8,164 nt of DNA, taken from Alphaproteobacteria bacterium UBA3439. Lineage in GTDB: Bacteria > Pseudomonadota > Alphaproteobacteria > Puniceispirillales > Puniceispirillaceae. Positions 1-7,495 of the stretch are shown here, piece by piece; the first letter of the stretch is position 1, and each line of letters starts with the position of its first letter. A program made the translations under genes and the position numbers. The notes under the pieces were generated by a model. It had not been told where the DNA came from, did not search any database, and saw only the letters and a program-made list of their open reading frames with translations. The stretch covers positions 1 to 8,164 of the forward strand of contig DFSK01000062.1 of assembly GCA_002378605.1 (NCBI GenBank). The letters run 5' to 3'.

Positions 1-729
1 TCCAAATTCAAAAATATCATGCACCGCAAAGGTGCGCAGGACAAAAAACGGGCAAAGGTTTTTGGTCGTCTTATCAAAGAGCTGACCGTCGCCGCGCGAA
101 GCAGCACTGATCCTGATTCAAACCCACGCTTGCGCTCGGCCCTATCGGCGGCCCGCGCGGCTAATATGCCCAAGGATAATATCGAACGCGTGCTGAAACG
201 CGCCGAGGGTGGCGAGGGTGAAAATTATGATGAAATCCGCTATGAGGGCTATGGCCCGGGTGGTACGGCATTGATCGTTGATGCGATGACCGATAATCGT
301 AACCGTACCGCATCTGAAGTGCGCGCCGCCTTTAATAAATTTGGCGGTTCGCTTGGCGAAACAGGATCGGTAAGCTTTATGTTTGATCGGGTAGGCCAGA
401 TCATCTATCCGGCTGATGTGACCGATGCCGATACGATGTTCGAAGCGGTGTTTGAAGCGGGTGCCGAAAATGTGGAATCGGATGAAACTGGCCATGAAGT
501 GATTTGCGCGCCGGATGATTTTAACGCCGTTCGCGAGGCGTTGGAAACGGTGTTTGGTGCGCCCGAAGAATCGGGTCTGACGTGGAAACCGCAAAATTTG
601 ATCGCCGTTGATGAGGGGCAGGCCTCGACCTTGTTAAAGCTTCTTGATGCGCTTGACGATAATGACGATGTACAGAATGTGTCGTCAAATTTTGATATTT
701 CGGACGACGTCATTGCCAAGCTTACCTAA
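1..729 (+). CDS. yebC: YebC/TACO1 family translation factor (5' partial)
   Basis: The frame is open from base 1. The first six codons read SKFKNI, followed by [13 protein letters not shown], which matches the usual YebC start [14 protein letters not shown]. The real start therefore lies about four codons left of the window, and the ATG at 19 is internal. The 242 visible residues give close to the family's normal length of about 245-250. The lysine/arginine-rich N-terminal helical domain covers roughly the first 75 residues, with the motif [19 protein letters not shown], and then the [21 protein letters not shown] core and the acidic C-terminal domains. The family was long annotated as a transcriptional regulator. 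Bacterial and mitochondrial members are now linked to ribosome function, including relief of stalling at proline-rich stretches. The stop is nine bases before ruvC, the usual neighbour in alphaproteobacteria. Assignment is secure; the exact molecular role in this organism is inferred. Confidence 0.95.
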   Translation, partial: SKFKNIMHRKGAQDKKRAKVFGRLIKELTVAARSSTDPDSNPRLRSALSAARAANMPKDNIERVLKRAEGGEGENYDEIRYEGYGPGGTALIVDAMTDNRNRTASEVRAAFNKFGGSLGETGSVSFMFDRVGQIIYPADVTDADTMFEAVFEAGAENVESDETGHEVICAPDDFNAVREALETVFGAPEESGLTWKPQNLIAVDEGQASTLLKLLDALDDNDDVQNVSSNFDISDDVIAKLT

Positions 730-738
730 GCGGGGCCG

Positions 739-1317
739 ATGATGCGGATCCTTGGCATCGACCCCGGATTGCGATGCACCGGCTGGGGCGTTATCGCCGT
801 TGTTGGTGGGCGGTTGCAGCATATTGCCAATGGCGCGATCCAGCCCAAGCCCGCCCTTGATGATGCCTCGCGGTTACAAATTATTTTTGATGGGCTTTGC
901 GAGGTAATTACCCTTCACCAGCCCGATCAGGCGGCAATTGAACAAATCTTTGTGGCAAAATCAGCCGGATCGGCGCTTCGCCTTGGTATGGCCCGCGGTG
1001 TTGGCATCCTTGCTTGTGGGGTCAATCGGCTTGGTGTTGCCGAAATTTCGGCGCGCGCTGTCAAAAAGGCTGTTGCTGGCACCGGTACGGCCGATAAAAA
1101 ACAAATCCAGGATATGGTCACACGCCTGCTGGCAGTCACGGCGCAAAATGCCGATGCTGCCGATGCGCTGGCAATTGCGATTGCCGCAAGCAATGAGGCT
1201 GGTACAGCGGCGTCAGTCGGGGTAGAGTTAGATAAGGGACAAGCGGGCAATGGTCTGTCAGCGGCTATCGCAGCGGCGCTTGCCCGAGATGATGCCAGCA
1301 ATGGGGGCAAGACATGA
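739..1317 (+). CDS. ruvC: Holliday junction resolvase RuvC
   Basis: RuvC is the dimeric endonuclease that resolves Holliday junctions by paired nicks, working with RuvAB during recombinational repair. The 192-residue product starts MMRILGIDPGLRCTGWG. The RNase H-like acidic catalytic residues are all visible: D8 in GIDPG, E69 in AAIEQIF, and D139 and D142 in NADAADALAIA. The motif SALRLGMARGV (about 78-88) is also typical. The C-terminal tail after about residue 155 is Ala/Gly-rich, and the protein is about 20 residues longer than the E. coli enzyme. Two adjacent ATG codons (739 and 742) could start it; only a weak G-rich stretch precedes them. Its TGA stop overlaps the ATG of ruvA (ATGA at 1314-1317), implying translational coupling. 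Confidence 0.97.
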   Translation: MMRILGIDPGLRCTGWGVIAVVGGRLQHIANGAIQPKPALDDASRLQIIFDGLCEVITLHQPDQAAIEQIFVAKSAGSALRLGMARGVGILACGVNRLGVAEISARAVKKAVAGTGTADKKQIQDMVTRLLAVTAQNADAADALAIAIAASNEAGTAASVGVELDKGQAGNGLSAAIAAALARDDASNGGKT

Positions 1318-1955
1318 TTGCGCAATTGCGTGGCACCATAGTGCGAACCGATGATCAGCAAACGATCCTTGATGTTCATGGCGTTGGCTATGCGGTCAAT
1401 ATTTCTGGCCGAACCCAAGGCCAGCTTGGCACCATGGCAGGTGAGGTTACGCTATTAACCGAAATGCAGGTCCGCGAAGACAGCATGACCCTATTTGGCT
1501 TTCTTGATCTGGCTGAACGCGATGCTTTTCGGCTTTTGATCACGGTTCAGGGCGTTGGTGCCAAGGCGGCGATGGCCATTTTATCGGTGTTGTCGCCAAG
1601 TGATTTAACCAATGCCATTGTCGCCGGTGACAAGGCAATGGTGGCGCGTGCCGATGGTGTTGGGCCAAAGATTGCCCAGCGTGTGGTCAATGAACTTGGC
1701 GAGAAAATTGGAAAAATCACCAGCCTTGGTGGGGCCTTGGCCATTGGCGATGCTGGCGGTGGCATGGCTGGCGGCGCGGCTGGCGGATTTGACGGAGCCG
1801 CAGCTGGATTATTTAGTGATGCGGTTTCGGCGCTGGTTAATCTTGGCTATGGACGCGCCGAGGCACATAGCGCGGTGATGCGTGTTCAGGCAAAGCTTGG
1901 CGGAGACAATCTTTCAGATGTGATTGCGGCTGCCTTGCGGGAGATGGGCGCATGA
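1314..1955 (+). CDS. ruvA: Holliday junction branch migration subunit RuvA
   Basis: RuvA forms tetramers that hold the Holliday junction in an open square and load the RuvB motors. The 213-residue product begins [10 protein letters not shown], typical of the family. Domain I (about 1-62) ends in [11 protein letters not shown], where E55 and D56 match the acidic pin that keeps the junction open. Two helix-hairpin-helix motifs follow, VQGVGAKAA (about 78-86) and ADGVGPKIA (about 113-121), which bind the DNA backbone. A flexible linker very rich in Gly and Ala spans about 139-165. The RuvB-binding domain III (about 166-213) contains [12 protein letters not shown]. The start is fixed by the 4-base overlap with ruvC and by the family N-terminus. 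The stop overlaps the ruvB start in the same ATGA fashion (1952-1955). Confidence 0.97.
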   Translation: MIAQLRGTIVRTDDQQTILDVHGVGYAVNISGRTQGQLGTMAGEVTLLTEMQVREDSMTLFGFLDLAERDAFRLLITVQGVGAKAAMAILSVLSPSDLTNAIVAGDKAMVARADGVGPKIAQRVVNELGEKIGKITSLGGALAIGDAGGGMAGGAAGGFDGAAAGLFSDAVSALVNLGYGRAEAHSAVMRVQAKLGGDNLSDVIAAALREMGA

Positions 1956-3016
1956 CCCAATCGGATGAGTCCAGCCGCCTGATCGGCGCTGATAGTCAAG
2001 AGCGAAGTGATAATGCTTTGCGGCCAACCTCGCTTGCTGAATTTATCGGGCAGGGCAATGGACGCCGCAATCTTGAAACATTCATTCATGCCGCGCGCGA
2101 TCGTGGTGATGCGATGGATCACAGCCTTCTTCACGGGCCGCCGGGTCTTGGCAAAACAACCTTGGCGCAGATCATTGCGGCTGAATTGGGTGTTGGTTTT
2201 CGGGCAACGTCTGGGCCGGTCATTGCGCGGGCGGGTGATTTGGCCGCTTTGCTTACCAATTTGCGGCCACGCGATGTTTTGTTTATTGACGAAATTCATC
2301 GCCTTGCGCCTGCGGTTGAAGAGGTTCTCTATCCGGCGATGGAAGATTTTCAACTTGATCTTATCATTGGCGAGGGGCCGTCGGCGCGCTCAGTGCGGAT
2401 TGATTTGCCGCCATTTACGCTTGTTGGCGCCACAACAAGATCGGGGCTGTTGACAACGCCGCTTCGTGACCGATTTGGCATTCAAATGCGGATGCAGTTT
2501 TACACTCCTGATGAATTGTCACTTATCCTGACCAAACAGGCAATCAAGCTTGGGCTTGATCTTGGCGCTGATGGGGCGGCCGAAATTGCTGGGCGGGCGC
2601 GCGGAACGCCGCGTGTGGCAGGCCGGTTATTGCGACGGGTTCGCGATATTGCGGCGGTTGAAGCCTCGGGAACAGTAACCGCGGCGGTTGCCGATGCCGC
2701 TTTGCACCGGCTTGAAGTCGATGCCAATGGCCTTGACCAGATGGATCGGCGCTATCTTGCCTGTTTGGCCGAATCTTATGCTGGTGGGCCGGTTGGCGTG
2801 GAAACGCTGGCGGCGGTATTGTCTGAACAGCGTGATGTTCTAGAAGAGGTGATTGAACCTTATTTGATGCAAACCGGATTATTGATGCGCACACCGCGCG
2901 GGCGGTGCCTGTCGGTTGGTGGTTGGGCCTATCTTGGCATGACGCCGCCTGCATCGGCTGCCAAACAGCTTGATCTTCTGACGCAAATCGCCGGTGATGA
3001 GACAGATATCGAATAG
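1952..3016 (+). CDS. ruvB: Holliday junction branch migration ATPase RuvB
   Basis: RuvB is the AAA+ hexameric motor that drives branch migration on RuvA-bound junctions. In the 354-residue product I see Walker A GPPGLGKT (62-69), Walker B VLFIDEIH (109-116, with D113 and E114), sensor 1 GATTRSG (159-165), the arginine-finger segment LRDRFGI (171-177) and sensor 2 [16 protein letters not shown] with R221. The remaining C-terminal part matches the winged-helix DNA-binding domain, including [20 protein letters not shown] and RTPRGR near the end. The first 20 residues are a polar, divergent leader, common in this family. The length is slightly above the E. coli 336. The start overlaps ruvA by four bases, and ybgC follows after three bases. 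Confidence 0.98.
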   Translation: MTQSDESSRLIGADSQERSDNALRPTSLAEFIGQGNGRRNLETFIHAARDRGDAMDHSLLHGPPGLGKTTLAQIIAAELGVGFRATSGPVIARAGDLAALLTNLRPRDVLFIDEIHRLAPAVEEVLYPAMEDFQLDLIIGEGPSARSVRIDLPPFTLVGATTRSGLLTTPLRDRFGIQMRMQFYTPDELSLILTKQAIKLGLDLGADGAAEIAGRARGTPRVAGRLLRRVRDIAAVEASGTVTAAVADAALHRLEVDANGLDQMDRRYLACLAESYAGGPVGVETLAAVLSEQRDVLEEVIEPYLMQTGLLMRTPRGRCLSVGGWAYLGMTPPASAAKQLDLLTQIAGDETDIE

Positions 3017-3019
3017 GGT

Positions 3020-3547
3020 ATGATGGTGGGTGATCGGCAAAAAAATCTGGCGGGAAGCCGCGATAATGCCAATCTTGCAGCAAGCGCCGATGCCATGCTT
3101 GATGGCCGTTTTGACGCTGGCAATCATATTTATCCGCTTCGTGTTCAATATGAAGATACCGACGCTGGCGCGATTGTTTATCATGCGCAATATCTGGCCT
3201 TTGCCGAACGCGCAAGATCGGCATGGCTTCGGTGTCTTGGTATTGACCAGCCAGCGATGCTTGCCGATGACGGTTTCGGTTTTGTTGTGCGCCGTATCGA
3301 GATTGATTTTCATCGCCCCGCCGGTCTTGGTGATATTCTTGATGTTGACAGCGGCTTGCTTCGGCTTGGCGGCGCATCACTGAAATTACAACAAAAAATC
3401 ATAAATCGTGAAAACCGCCATATTCTTGCCCGACTTGTCGTAGACATAGGGCTTGTCGAGCTGGCACATGGAGCGCAGCCAAAAATATGTCGGCTGCCCG
3501 CGGCGGTCAAAGCCAAATTTTCCGGTCTGGCGCTGTCAGATGGATAA
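3020..3547 (+). CDS. ybgC: Acyl-CoA thioesterase, YbgC/Tol-Pal associated
   Basis: This is a hot-dog fold thioesterase of the 4-hydroxybenzoyl-CoA thioesterase type. E. coli YbgC hydrolyses acyl-CoAs, interacts with phospholipid-synthesis proteins, and is encoded at the head of the tol-pal cluster. The signature VQYEDTDAGAIVYHAQYLAFAERAR is present at about 42-66; D48 corresponds to the catalytic Asp and H55 to the conserved His. At 175 residues it is longer than the usual 130-150, because about 37 residues precede the conserved PLRVQYEDTDAG block. An internal ATG at 3095 would shorten this leader, but it has no visible ribosome-binding site. The start region has AGGG at 3015-3018, which spaces better to the ATG at 3023 than to 3020. 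The gene begins three bases after ruvB. Confidence 0.92.
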   Translation: MMVGDRQKNLAGSRDNANLAASADAMLDGRFDAGNHIYPLRVQYEDTDAGAIVYHAQYLAFAERARSAWLRCLGIDQPAMLADDGFGFVVRRIEIDFHRPAGLGDILDVDSGLLRLGGASLKLQQKIINRENRHILARLVVDIGLVELAHGAQPKICRLPAAVKAKFSGLALSDG

Positions 3548-3608
3548 CCAGCACCGGCGAAATGGTGCGAACGCAAATGCTATTTGGGTGAGAACAGAGG
3601 GTAAATAA
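3548..3608 (+). promoter_or_regulatory. ybgC-tolQ spacer with small hairpin and tolQ ribosome-binding site
   Basis: This 61-base gap is the longest in the run from yebC to tolR. It contains a 5-bp inverted repeat, GCACC (3551-3555) and GGTGC (3564-3568), with an 8-base loop and no T-run, so it does not look like a terminator. A good ribosome-binding site AGAGGG (3596-3601) lies seven bases before the tolQ ATG and fixes that start over later in-frame ATGs. I see no convincing promoter here. Confidence 0.55.
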
Positions 3609-4334
3609 ATGAATTCTGTGGAGATGACGGTAACCCATTCGAGTGCAGATCTCAGCATCATGGGGTTGTTCTGGGCGGCGGATCCTTTTGTCAAGCTGGT
3701 CATGTTGCTATTGATTTTGGCATCGGTTTGGTGCTGGGCGATTGTGGTGGAAAAAGTCACCATCATTCGGCGTGAGCGGCGTTTGGCGCAGGCCTTTGAA
3801 GATGCCTTCTGGTCAGGTGGTTCGCTTGACAAGCTCTATGATGATACCGGCGCCAATCCGCGCGATGCAATGTCGATTGTGTTTGTTGCCGCGATGCGTG
3901 AATGGCGACGGGCAACGTCGCGCGGGCTTGCCGATGCCAGCCGCGCCGATTTGCGCGCGTCATTGGTCAGCCGCATCGACCGGTCAATGAATTTTACCAT
4001 CACACGTGAAATGGAGCGAATGGAACGCGGGATGAATTTTCTGGCGTCAATCGGCTCGGTTTCGCCGTTTGTTGGCTTGCTTGGCACGGTCTGGGGGATC
4101 ATGAGTTCGTTCCAGTCGATCGCCGAGTCAAAAAACACCAGCCTTGCCGTTGTCGCACCCGGGATTGCCGAGGCGCTATTCGCCACCGCGCTTGGGCTTG
4201 CCGCCGCCATTCCGGCAGTGATTGCCTATAATAAATTTGCTGGCGATCTTGAACGATTTGGCGCACGGCTTGAGACATTTGCGCAGGAATTCAGTACGCT
4301 TTTGGCGCGCCAGCTTGATGAAGGCGGCAAATAA
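3609..4334 (+). CDS. tolQ: Tol-Pal motor protein TolQ
   Basis: TolQ is the MotA/ExbB-family inner-membrane subunit that, with TolR, forms the proton channel powering TolA. The 241-residue product has the expected three membrane segments: about 26-47 (LVMLLLILASVWCWAIVV), about 143-165, containing SVSPFVGLLGTVWG, and about 186-208, containing EALFATALGLAAAIPAV. The large cytoplasmic loop lies between the first and second segments. The GTVWG and ATALGL motifs carry the conserved threonines lining the channel (T160 and T193). A strong ribosome-binding site supports the ATG at 3609. The stop overlaps the tolR start by one base (TAATG at 4332-4336). The tolR and tolA neighbours make TolQ far more likely than ExbB. 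Confidence 0.96.
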   Translation: MNSVEMTVTHSSADLSIMGLFWAADPFVKLVMLLLILASVWCWAIVVEKVTIIRRERRLAQAFEDAFWSGGSLDKLYDDTGANPRDAMSIVFVAAMREWRRATSRGLADASRADLRASLVSRIDRSMNFTITREMERMERGMNFLASIGSVSPFVGLLGTVWGIMSSFQSIAESKNTSLAVVAPGIAEALFATALGLAAAIPAVIAYNKFAGDLERFGARLETFAQEFSTLLARQLDEGGK

Positions 4335-4762
4335 TGGGGGCCGGAGTCAAACGATCAACCGGCGGACGGCGGCATCGTCCGATGGGTGAGATTAACGTTA
4401 CCCCCTTTGTTGATGTCATGCTGGTACTGCTGATCGTCTTTATGGTAACAGCGCCGCTTTTGACCGTCGGGGTTGAGGTCGATTTGCCGAAAACCAAGGC
4501 TGGGGCAATCAATGCCGATGCGGCGCCTTTGGTGGTTTCGATCAAAGCTGATGGCAGCCTTTATTTGCAGGAAGCAGCTGTTGACGCCGCGGTTTTGATC
4601 CCGCGCCTGAAGGCCATTTCCAACGCCAATCCTGATGTTCGTATTTTCGTGCGTGGTGATCGGGCAGTGACCTATGGCGATGTGCTTGGTGTTATGGGCC
4701 GCATTCAGGCCGCCGGATTTGAAAAGGTTGCATTAGTGGCCCAGCTTCCTGACGTGAAATAA
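4334..4762 (+). CDS. tolR: Tol-Pal motor protein TolR
   Basis: TolR is the ExbD-family partner of TolQ. It has one membrane helix and a periplasmic domain thought to gate the proton channel and contact peptidoglycan. The 142-residue product has a basic cytoplasmic leader and the family motif GEINVTPFVDVMLVLLIVFM. D27 in this motif is the conserved proton-carrying Asp of the membrane helix (about 24-45). The periplasmic domain continues with VEVDLPKTKAG, then VVSIKADGSLYL and IFVRGDRAVTYGDVLGVMGRIQAAGF, all typical. Length is normal. The start overlaps the tolQ stop by one base; no separate ribosome-binding site is needed if translation is coupled. The next gene, tolA, starts 36 bases after the stop. 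Confidence 0.96.
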   Translation: MGAGVKRSTGGRRHRPMGEINVTPFVDVMLVLLIVFMVTAPLLTVGVEVDLPKTKAGAINADAAPLVVSIKADGSLYLQEAAVDAAVLIPRLKAISNANPDVRIFVRGDRAVTYGDVLGVMGRIQAAGFEKVALVAQLPDVK

Positions 4763-4798
4763 TGGTCGCTTGATGGAACGTTGCGTGGAACGCTAGAG
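4763..4798 (+). promoter_or_regulatory. tolR-tolA junction with chained mini-ORFs
   Basis: The tolR stop overlaps an ATG (4762), which opens MVA and then TGA (4771-4773). That stop overlaps another ATG (4773), which opens MERCVER and then TAG (4794-4796), two bases before the tolA ATG at 4799. The spacer also contains TGGAACG twice (4774-4780 and 4786-4792), 12 bases apart, either copy of which could serve as a weak GGA-type ribosome contact. The arrangement would allow ribosomes to step from tolR to tolA. What it does in the cell is inference; chance is possible. Confidence 0.35.
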
Positions 4799-5773
4799 AT
4801 GGATCGTCGTTCGCTGATTATTTCGGTTGGATTGCACGTCAGTGTTGCGGTACTGGCGTGGATTGGCTTGCCGTCAATCAAGCGCGATCTTCCCGAGGAG
4901 CAACCCATCGTGGTGATGGAAATGGTGCAATCAGTGCCAACGACCAATCTGACGCAAGGCGATAAACCGAATACGGCAAAGAAAGAACAAAAAGCGGCCA
5001 AATCGAAAAAACCGCCACCGCCACCACCGCCAGCCCCGCCGCGCGCAAAACCGCCAGCACCAAAGCCCGTAGCCAAGCCAAGCCCAAAGGCCCCCGATCC
5101 AAAAGCGGAAATTCTGCCTCAAAAAACAACGCCTAAACCAAAGCCAAAGCCTGCAATTGCCCAACCACCGGCACCGCCAAAGTCAAAGCCAAAAACCGCC
5201 GCCACGATCAAGGCGCCAAAACGCCTGCCGCAATCACCGCCAAAACGCATCAATAAACTAGCCCGCCAAAAAGCATCGCAAAAACAGCGCGAAGACGCAT
5301 TGAGCGGGGTGATGCAAAATCTTGCCAAGGCCAAGGCAGTATCCGAAGAAGCCGAAAAGAAACGGCGAGAAAAGGAACGCAAAGAAGCGGCTGAGACTTT
5401 GACCAGCAATTTGACAACGGCGGCTGGTAATGCCGTTCGCGCCCCGCAAAAGCCGGTTGTTGGCCCGCTTGGCCTGTCCGACATTGATCGTATTCGCCAG
5501 CATGTGTCATCATGCTGGTCGCCGCCAATTGGCACGGCGGGTGCAAACACGCTAATTGTTGACATAATTGTCACGTTAGATAGGGACGGAAAGGTTTTGA
5601 CAGCCGAGGTTGATAATAAGATGCGACTTGCCACCGACCGCACATACCGTGTTGCCGCAGACGAGGCCATTCGCACAATGTTTAAATGTTCGCCTTTGCC
5701 GGTGCCTTTGGATAAATATGAACAATGGAAAAGCTTTATCTTCGGGTTTGATCCGAAATTTTTAACGCGATAA
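4799..5773 (+). CDS. tolA: Tol-Pal system protein TolA
   Basis: TolA is the inner-membrane-anchored rod that spans the periplasm and links the TolQR motor to TolB and Pal. From the ATG at 4799 the product has 324 residues. An in-frame TTG at 4781 would add six, but the ATG puts the basic MDRRS directly before the membrane helix (about 5-24). This helix keeps the S9-xxx-H13 pair that matches the TolQR-contacting Ser/His of E. coli TolA. Residues about 66-150 are Pro/Lys-rich, with seven consecutive prolines at 72-78. A charged Ala/Glu/Lys helical segment covers about 155-205. The C-terminal domain (about 224-324) has [15 protein letters not shown] and two cysteines, C239 and C297, placed like the disulfide pair of TolA domain III. 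Sequence in the middle is low-complexity, so identity rests on the ends and the context. Confidence 0.92.
   Translation: MDRRSLIISVGLHVSVAVLAWIGLPSIKRDLPEEQPIVVMEMVQSVPTTNLTQGDKPNTAKKEQKAAKSKKPPPPPPPAPPRAKPPAPKPVAKPSPKAPDPKAEILPQKTTPKPKPKPAIAQPPAPPKSKPKTAATIKAPKRLPQSPPKRINKLARQKASQKQREDALSGVMQNLAKAKAVSEEAEKKRREKERKEAAETLTSNLTTAAGNAVRAPQKPVVGPLGLSDIDRIRQHVSSCWSPPIGTAGANTLIVDIIVTLDRDGKVLTAEVDNKMRLATDRTYRVAADEAIRTMFKCSPLPVPLDKYEQWKSFIFGFDPKFLTR
5012..5041 (+). repeat. Poly-proline coding tract in tolA
   Basis: Seven CCG/CCA proline codons in a row (5012-5032) are followed by Ala and two more prolines. It is the strongest low-complexity DNA of the gene and encodes the stiff start of the periplasmic rod. 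Runs of prolines of this kind are known to stall ribosomes unless EF-P or a similar factor helps. Confidence 0.8.
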
Positions 5774-5838
5774 TGATGTGGCATGGTTTGCGCCAGACGG
5801 CGCATATCGGCAGGGAAATAGATGGGAATAGGTTCACT
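5774..5838 (+). promoter_or_regulatory. tolA-tolB junction: leader with alternative tolB start and mini-ORFs
   Basis: The tolB frame is open from an ATG overlapping the tolA stop (TAATG at 5771-5775), so translation from there would add 22 residues before the signal peptide. In another frame, an ATG at 5783 opens a 12-codon ORF ending in TAG (5819-5821). An ATG directly follows at 5822, with AGGGA (5812-5816) five bases upstream, and encodes MGIGSL. Its TGA (5840-5842) overlaps the preferred tolB ATG at 5839. No promoter or terminator is evident. Confidence 0.35.
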
Positions 5839-7167
5839 ATGATGATGTTTTTGCGATTAGTGACTGTGATTGCGGCTTGTTTTGGCCTTTTTGGCAATAT
5901 CGCCAATGCGCAGCTGCGCATTGATATTACCGAAGGTCAGGTCGCGCCAACACCGATAGCGATCGCCAATTTTACTGGCCCTGATGGCGCCGTATCTGAA
6001 GTTGGCAAACAAATCGCCCAGATTATTTCAGAAGATCTGGAAAGTTCGGGCCTGTTTGCGCCAGTTGATAGCGCAGCCTTCATCGAGCCGCCAAAAGCGC
6101 CATCAATCCGGCCAAATTTCACCAATTGGAGCCCTTTGGGGGTCAAGGGGCTTCTTGTTGGGTCGGCCTATGTTGACGCGGCGGGGATGCTGCAGGTGGA
6201 ATTTGTGCTATGGGACGTCGTGATCCAGCGCAATATCACCGGTGGTGGTGGCAATGCCGATCAAAATGCAATTCGGCGGATTTCACATCAGATTGCCGAT
6301 TTTGTTTATGAAGAATTTACGGGTGACAGCGGGTATTTTGATACGCGCGTCGTCTATGTTGCTGAATCCGGATCGCAAAGCCGCCGTTTAAAGCGGTTGG
6401 CCATCATGGATCAAGATGGACATAATCATCAGTTTTTAACCTCAGGCGCTGATCTGGTTCTGACCCCGCGCTTTTCACCGACAGCCAATGAAATTGCCTA
6501 TCTTAACTATTTCAATGATGAACCGAATGTCTATCTATTTGAAATTGCGACAGGGCGTACCGAACGGCTTGGTTCGTTTCCGGGCATGACCTTTGCACCC
6601 CGCTTTGCGCCGTCAGGTGATAAATTGATCATGAGCCTTGCGCAAAATGGCATGACCGACATCTATGAAATGGATATGCGAACCCAAGCGATTAACCGGC
6701 TAACGCAATCGGCGTCGATTGATACATCGCCATCCTATTCACCTGATGGTGCCAAAATCGTTTTCAATTCTGATCGTGGCGGCAGCCAGCAGCTCTATGT
6801 GATGGATGCTAATGGCGCCAATGTCCGGCGTATTAGCTTTAATCAGGGCCGCTATGCAACGCCGGTTTGGTCACCACGCGGCGATATTATCGCTTTTACC
6901 AAAATGGCGAATGGCCAATTTTACATTGGTGTGATGAATGTTGATGGATCTGGTGAACGACTTCTTGCAAACGGGTTTCTTGTTGAGGGGCCGACATGGG
7001 CGCCAAATGGCCGCGTCTTGATGTATTTCAAGCAACAGCCCTTTGAAACCGATGGTAGCGGCGGTGATACGCATGTTTACCGCATCGATATCACCGGTTT
7101 TAACGAAAAGCGCATCATCACGCCATCAGACGCATCTGATCCGGCATGGTCGCCTATTTTGCGCTAA
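5839..7167 (+). CDS. tolB: Tol-Pal periplasmic beta-propeller protein TolB
   Basis: TolB is the periplasmic hub that binds Pal and, through its N-terminal segment, TolA. The preferred start is the first of three ATGs (5839, 5842, 5845); it gives 442 residues with a signal peptide whose hydrophobic core [13 protein letters not shown] is followed by NIANA and likely cleavage before QLRIDIT. The N-terminal domain runs to about 165. The six-bladed propeller follows with the repeated TolB/WD40-like PD40 motifs: [12 protein letters not shown] (211-222), [12 protein letters not shown] (255-266), [14 protein letters not shown] (299-312), [12 protein letters not shown] (343-354) and [12 protein letters not shown] (386-397). 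It ends with DPAWSPILR, the normal family end. Only AGG (5830-5832) precedes the start as a ribosome contact. An in-frame start at 5773 is possible but would bury the signal peptide behind 22 residues. Confidence 0.95.
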   Translation: MMMFLRLVTVIAACFGLFGNIANAQLRIDITEGQVAPTPIAIANFTGPDGAVSEVGKQIAQIISEDLESSGLFAPVDSAAFIEPPKAPSIRPNFTNWSPLGVKGLLVGSAYVDAAGMLQVEFVLWDVVIQRNITGGGGNADQNAIRRISHQIADFVYEEFTGDSGYFDTRVVYVAESGSQSRRLKRLAIMDQDGHNHQFLTSGADLVLTPRFSPTANEIAYLNYFNDEPNVYLFEIATGRTERLGSFPGMTFAPRFAPSGDKLIMSLAQNGMTDIYEMDMRTQAINRLTQSASIDTSPSYSPDGAKIVFNSDRGGSQQLYVMDANGANVRRISFNQGRYATPVWSPRGDIIAFTKMANGQFYIGVMNVDGSGERLLANGFLVEGPTWAPNGRVLMYFKQQPFETDGSGGDTHVYRIDITGFNEKRIITPSDASDPAWSPILR

Positions 7168-7305
7168 ACTCAACAGATTTGACGCGTTGACAATAATTTT
7201 ACCATCTTTGTTTGTAAGCTTTGGCAAAGGGTCTTTGGTTTGTCCGCTGATGTTTGGATGCGGTAGTGATCATCATGTCAATTGACGAGCAGATAAGCGG
7301 TCTTT

Positions 7306-7347
7306 CCAAAAAATTCCGGTTTTATAAGTGATTGGTCAATTTTTTGG
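7306..7347. repeat. Perfect 10-base inverted repeat in tolB-pal gap
   Basis: CCAAAAAATT (7306-7315) and AATTTTTTGG (7338-7347) are exact reverse complements around a 22-base spacer. The arms are A/T-tract DNA. It could be a protein-binding site, a weak transcript hairpin, or a remnant terminator for tolB; the right arm itself supplies the T-run but is part of the stem, so it is not a classical terminator. Confidence 0.6.
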
Positions 7348-7372
7348 TTTCAATTGCAAAGATTTTGCGCTA

Positions 7373-7401
7373 TTGAGGATTCAGTATTTAGGCCGGATAA
7401 G
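7373..7401 (+). promoter_or_regulatory. Candidate sigma-70-type promoter for pal
   Basis: TTGAGG (7373-7378) and GATAAG (7396-7401) are separated by 17 bases and match the housekeeping -35 and -10 consensus at four of six positions each. It would give a leader of about 120 bases before pal. A better -35 alone, TTGACA at 7187-7192, has no good -10 at proper spacing. This is the best pairing I found by eye and remains tentative. Confidence 0.25.
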
Positions 7402-7424
7402 ACCAGCCTTCGTGGGTGCGTCCG

Positions 7425-7454
7425 TTAGATGAATGTCGTGACATTTAGATGACA
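7425..7454. promoter_or_regulatory. Tandem direct repeats, possible regulator site
   Basis: TTAGATGA occurs at 7425-7432 and 7445-7452, exactly 20 bases apart, about two helical turns. Overlapping them, TGACA occurs at 7439-7443 and 7450-7454, 11 bases apart, and TGTC-GT-GACA forms a small inverted repeat at 7434-7443. Same-face half-sites of this type are typical of response-regulator binding. No regulator can be named from the sequence. Confidence 0.3.
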
Positions 7455-7495
7455 AGTTATTTATGTGGTCACCTAATAACGCGAAATAGAAACCA

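Noticed and set aside
2544..3380. Long minus-strand open frame (278 codons) opposite ruvB and ybgC
   Set aside because: It is a shadow of two well-supported genes, rich in Gln/Arg/His as expected from reverse translation, with no recognisable domain.
4781..4798. TTG start adding six residues to TolA
   Set aside because: The ATG at 4799 puts the membrane helix at the usual distance and is a commoner start codon; no strong ribosome-binding site favours TTG.
5119..5805. Long minus-strand open frame (228 codons) opposite tolA
   Set aside because: It mirrors the low-complexity Pro/Lys-rich tolA sequence and gives a Gly/Phe-rich nonsense repeat.
7187..7217. Perfect -35 hexamer TTGACA just after tolB
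   Set aside because: No acceptable -10 hexamer lies 16-18 bases downstream; the nearest, TTGTAA, is 19 bases away and weak.
7043..7285. 80-codon open frame running out of the end of tolB into the gap
   Set aside because: It starts inside tolB in another frame, has no family resemblance and no ribosome-binding site.
7277..7286. 10-base palindrome GTCAATTGAC
   Set aside because: Short palindromes of this size occur by chance several times in a window this long; no second copy was noticed nearby.
7275..7331. 18-codon ORF (MSIDEQISGLSKKFRFYK) in the tolB-pal gap
   Set aside because: No ribosome-binding site precedes the ATG, it is very short and it overlaps the inverted repeat; chance is more likely.
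7378..7382. GANTC (CcrM-type methylation) site upstream of pal
   Set aside because: GANTC sites occur at several places inside genes across the window, so a single one in the gap is not informative.
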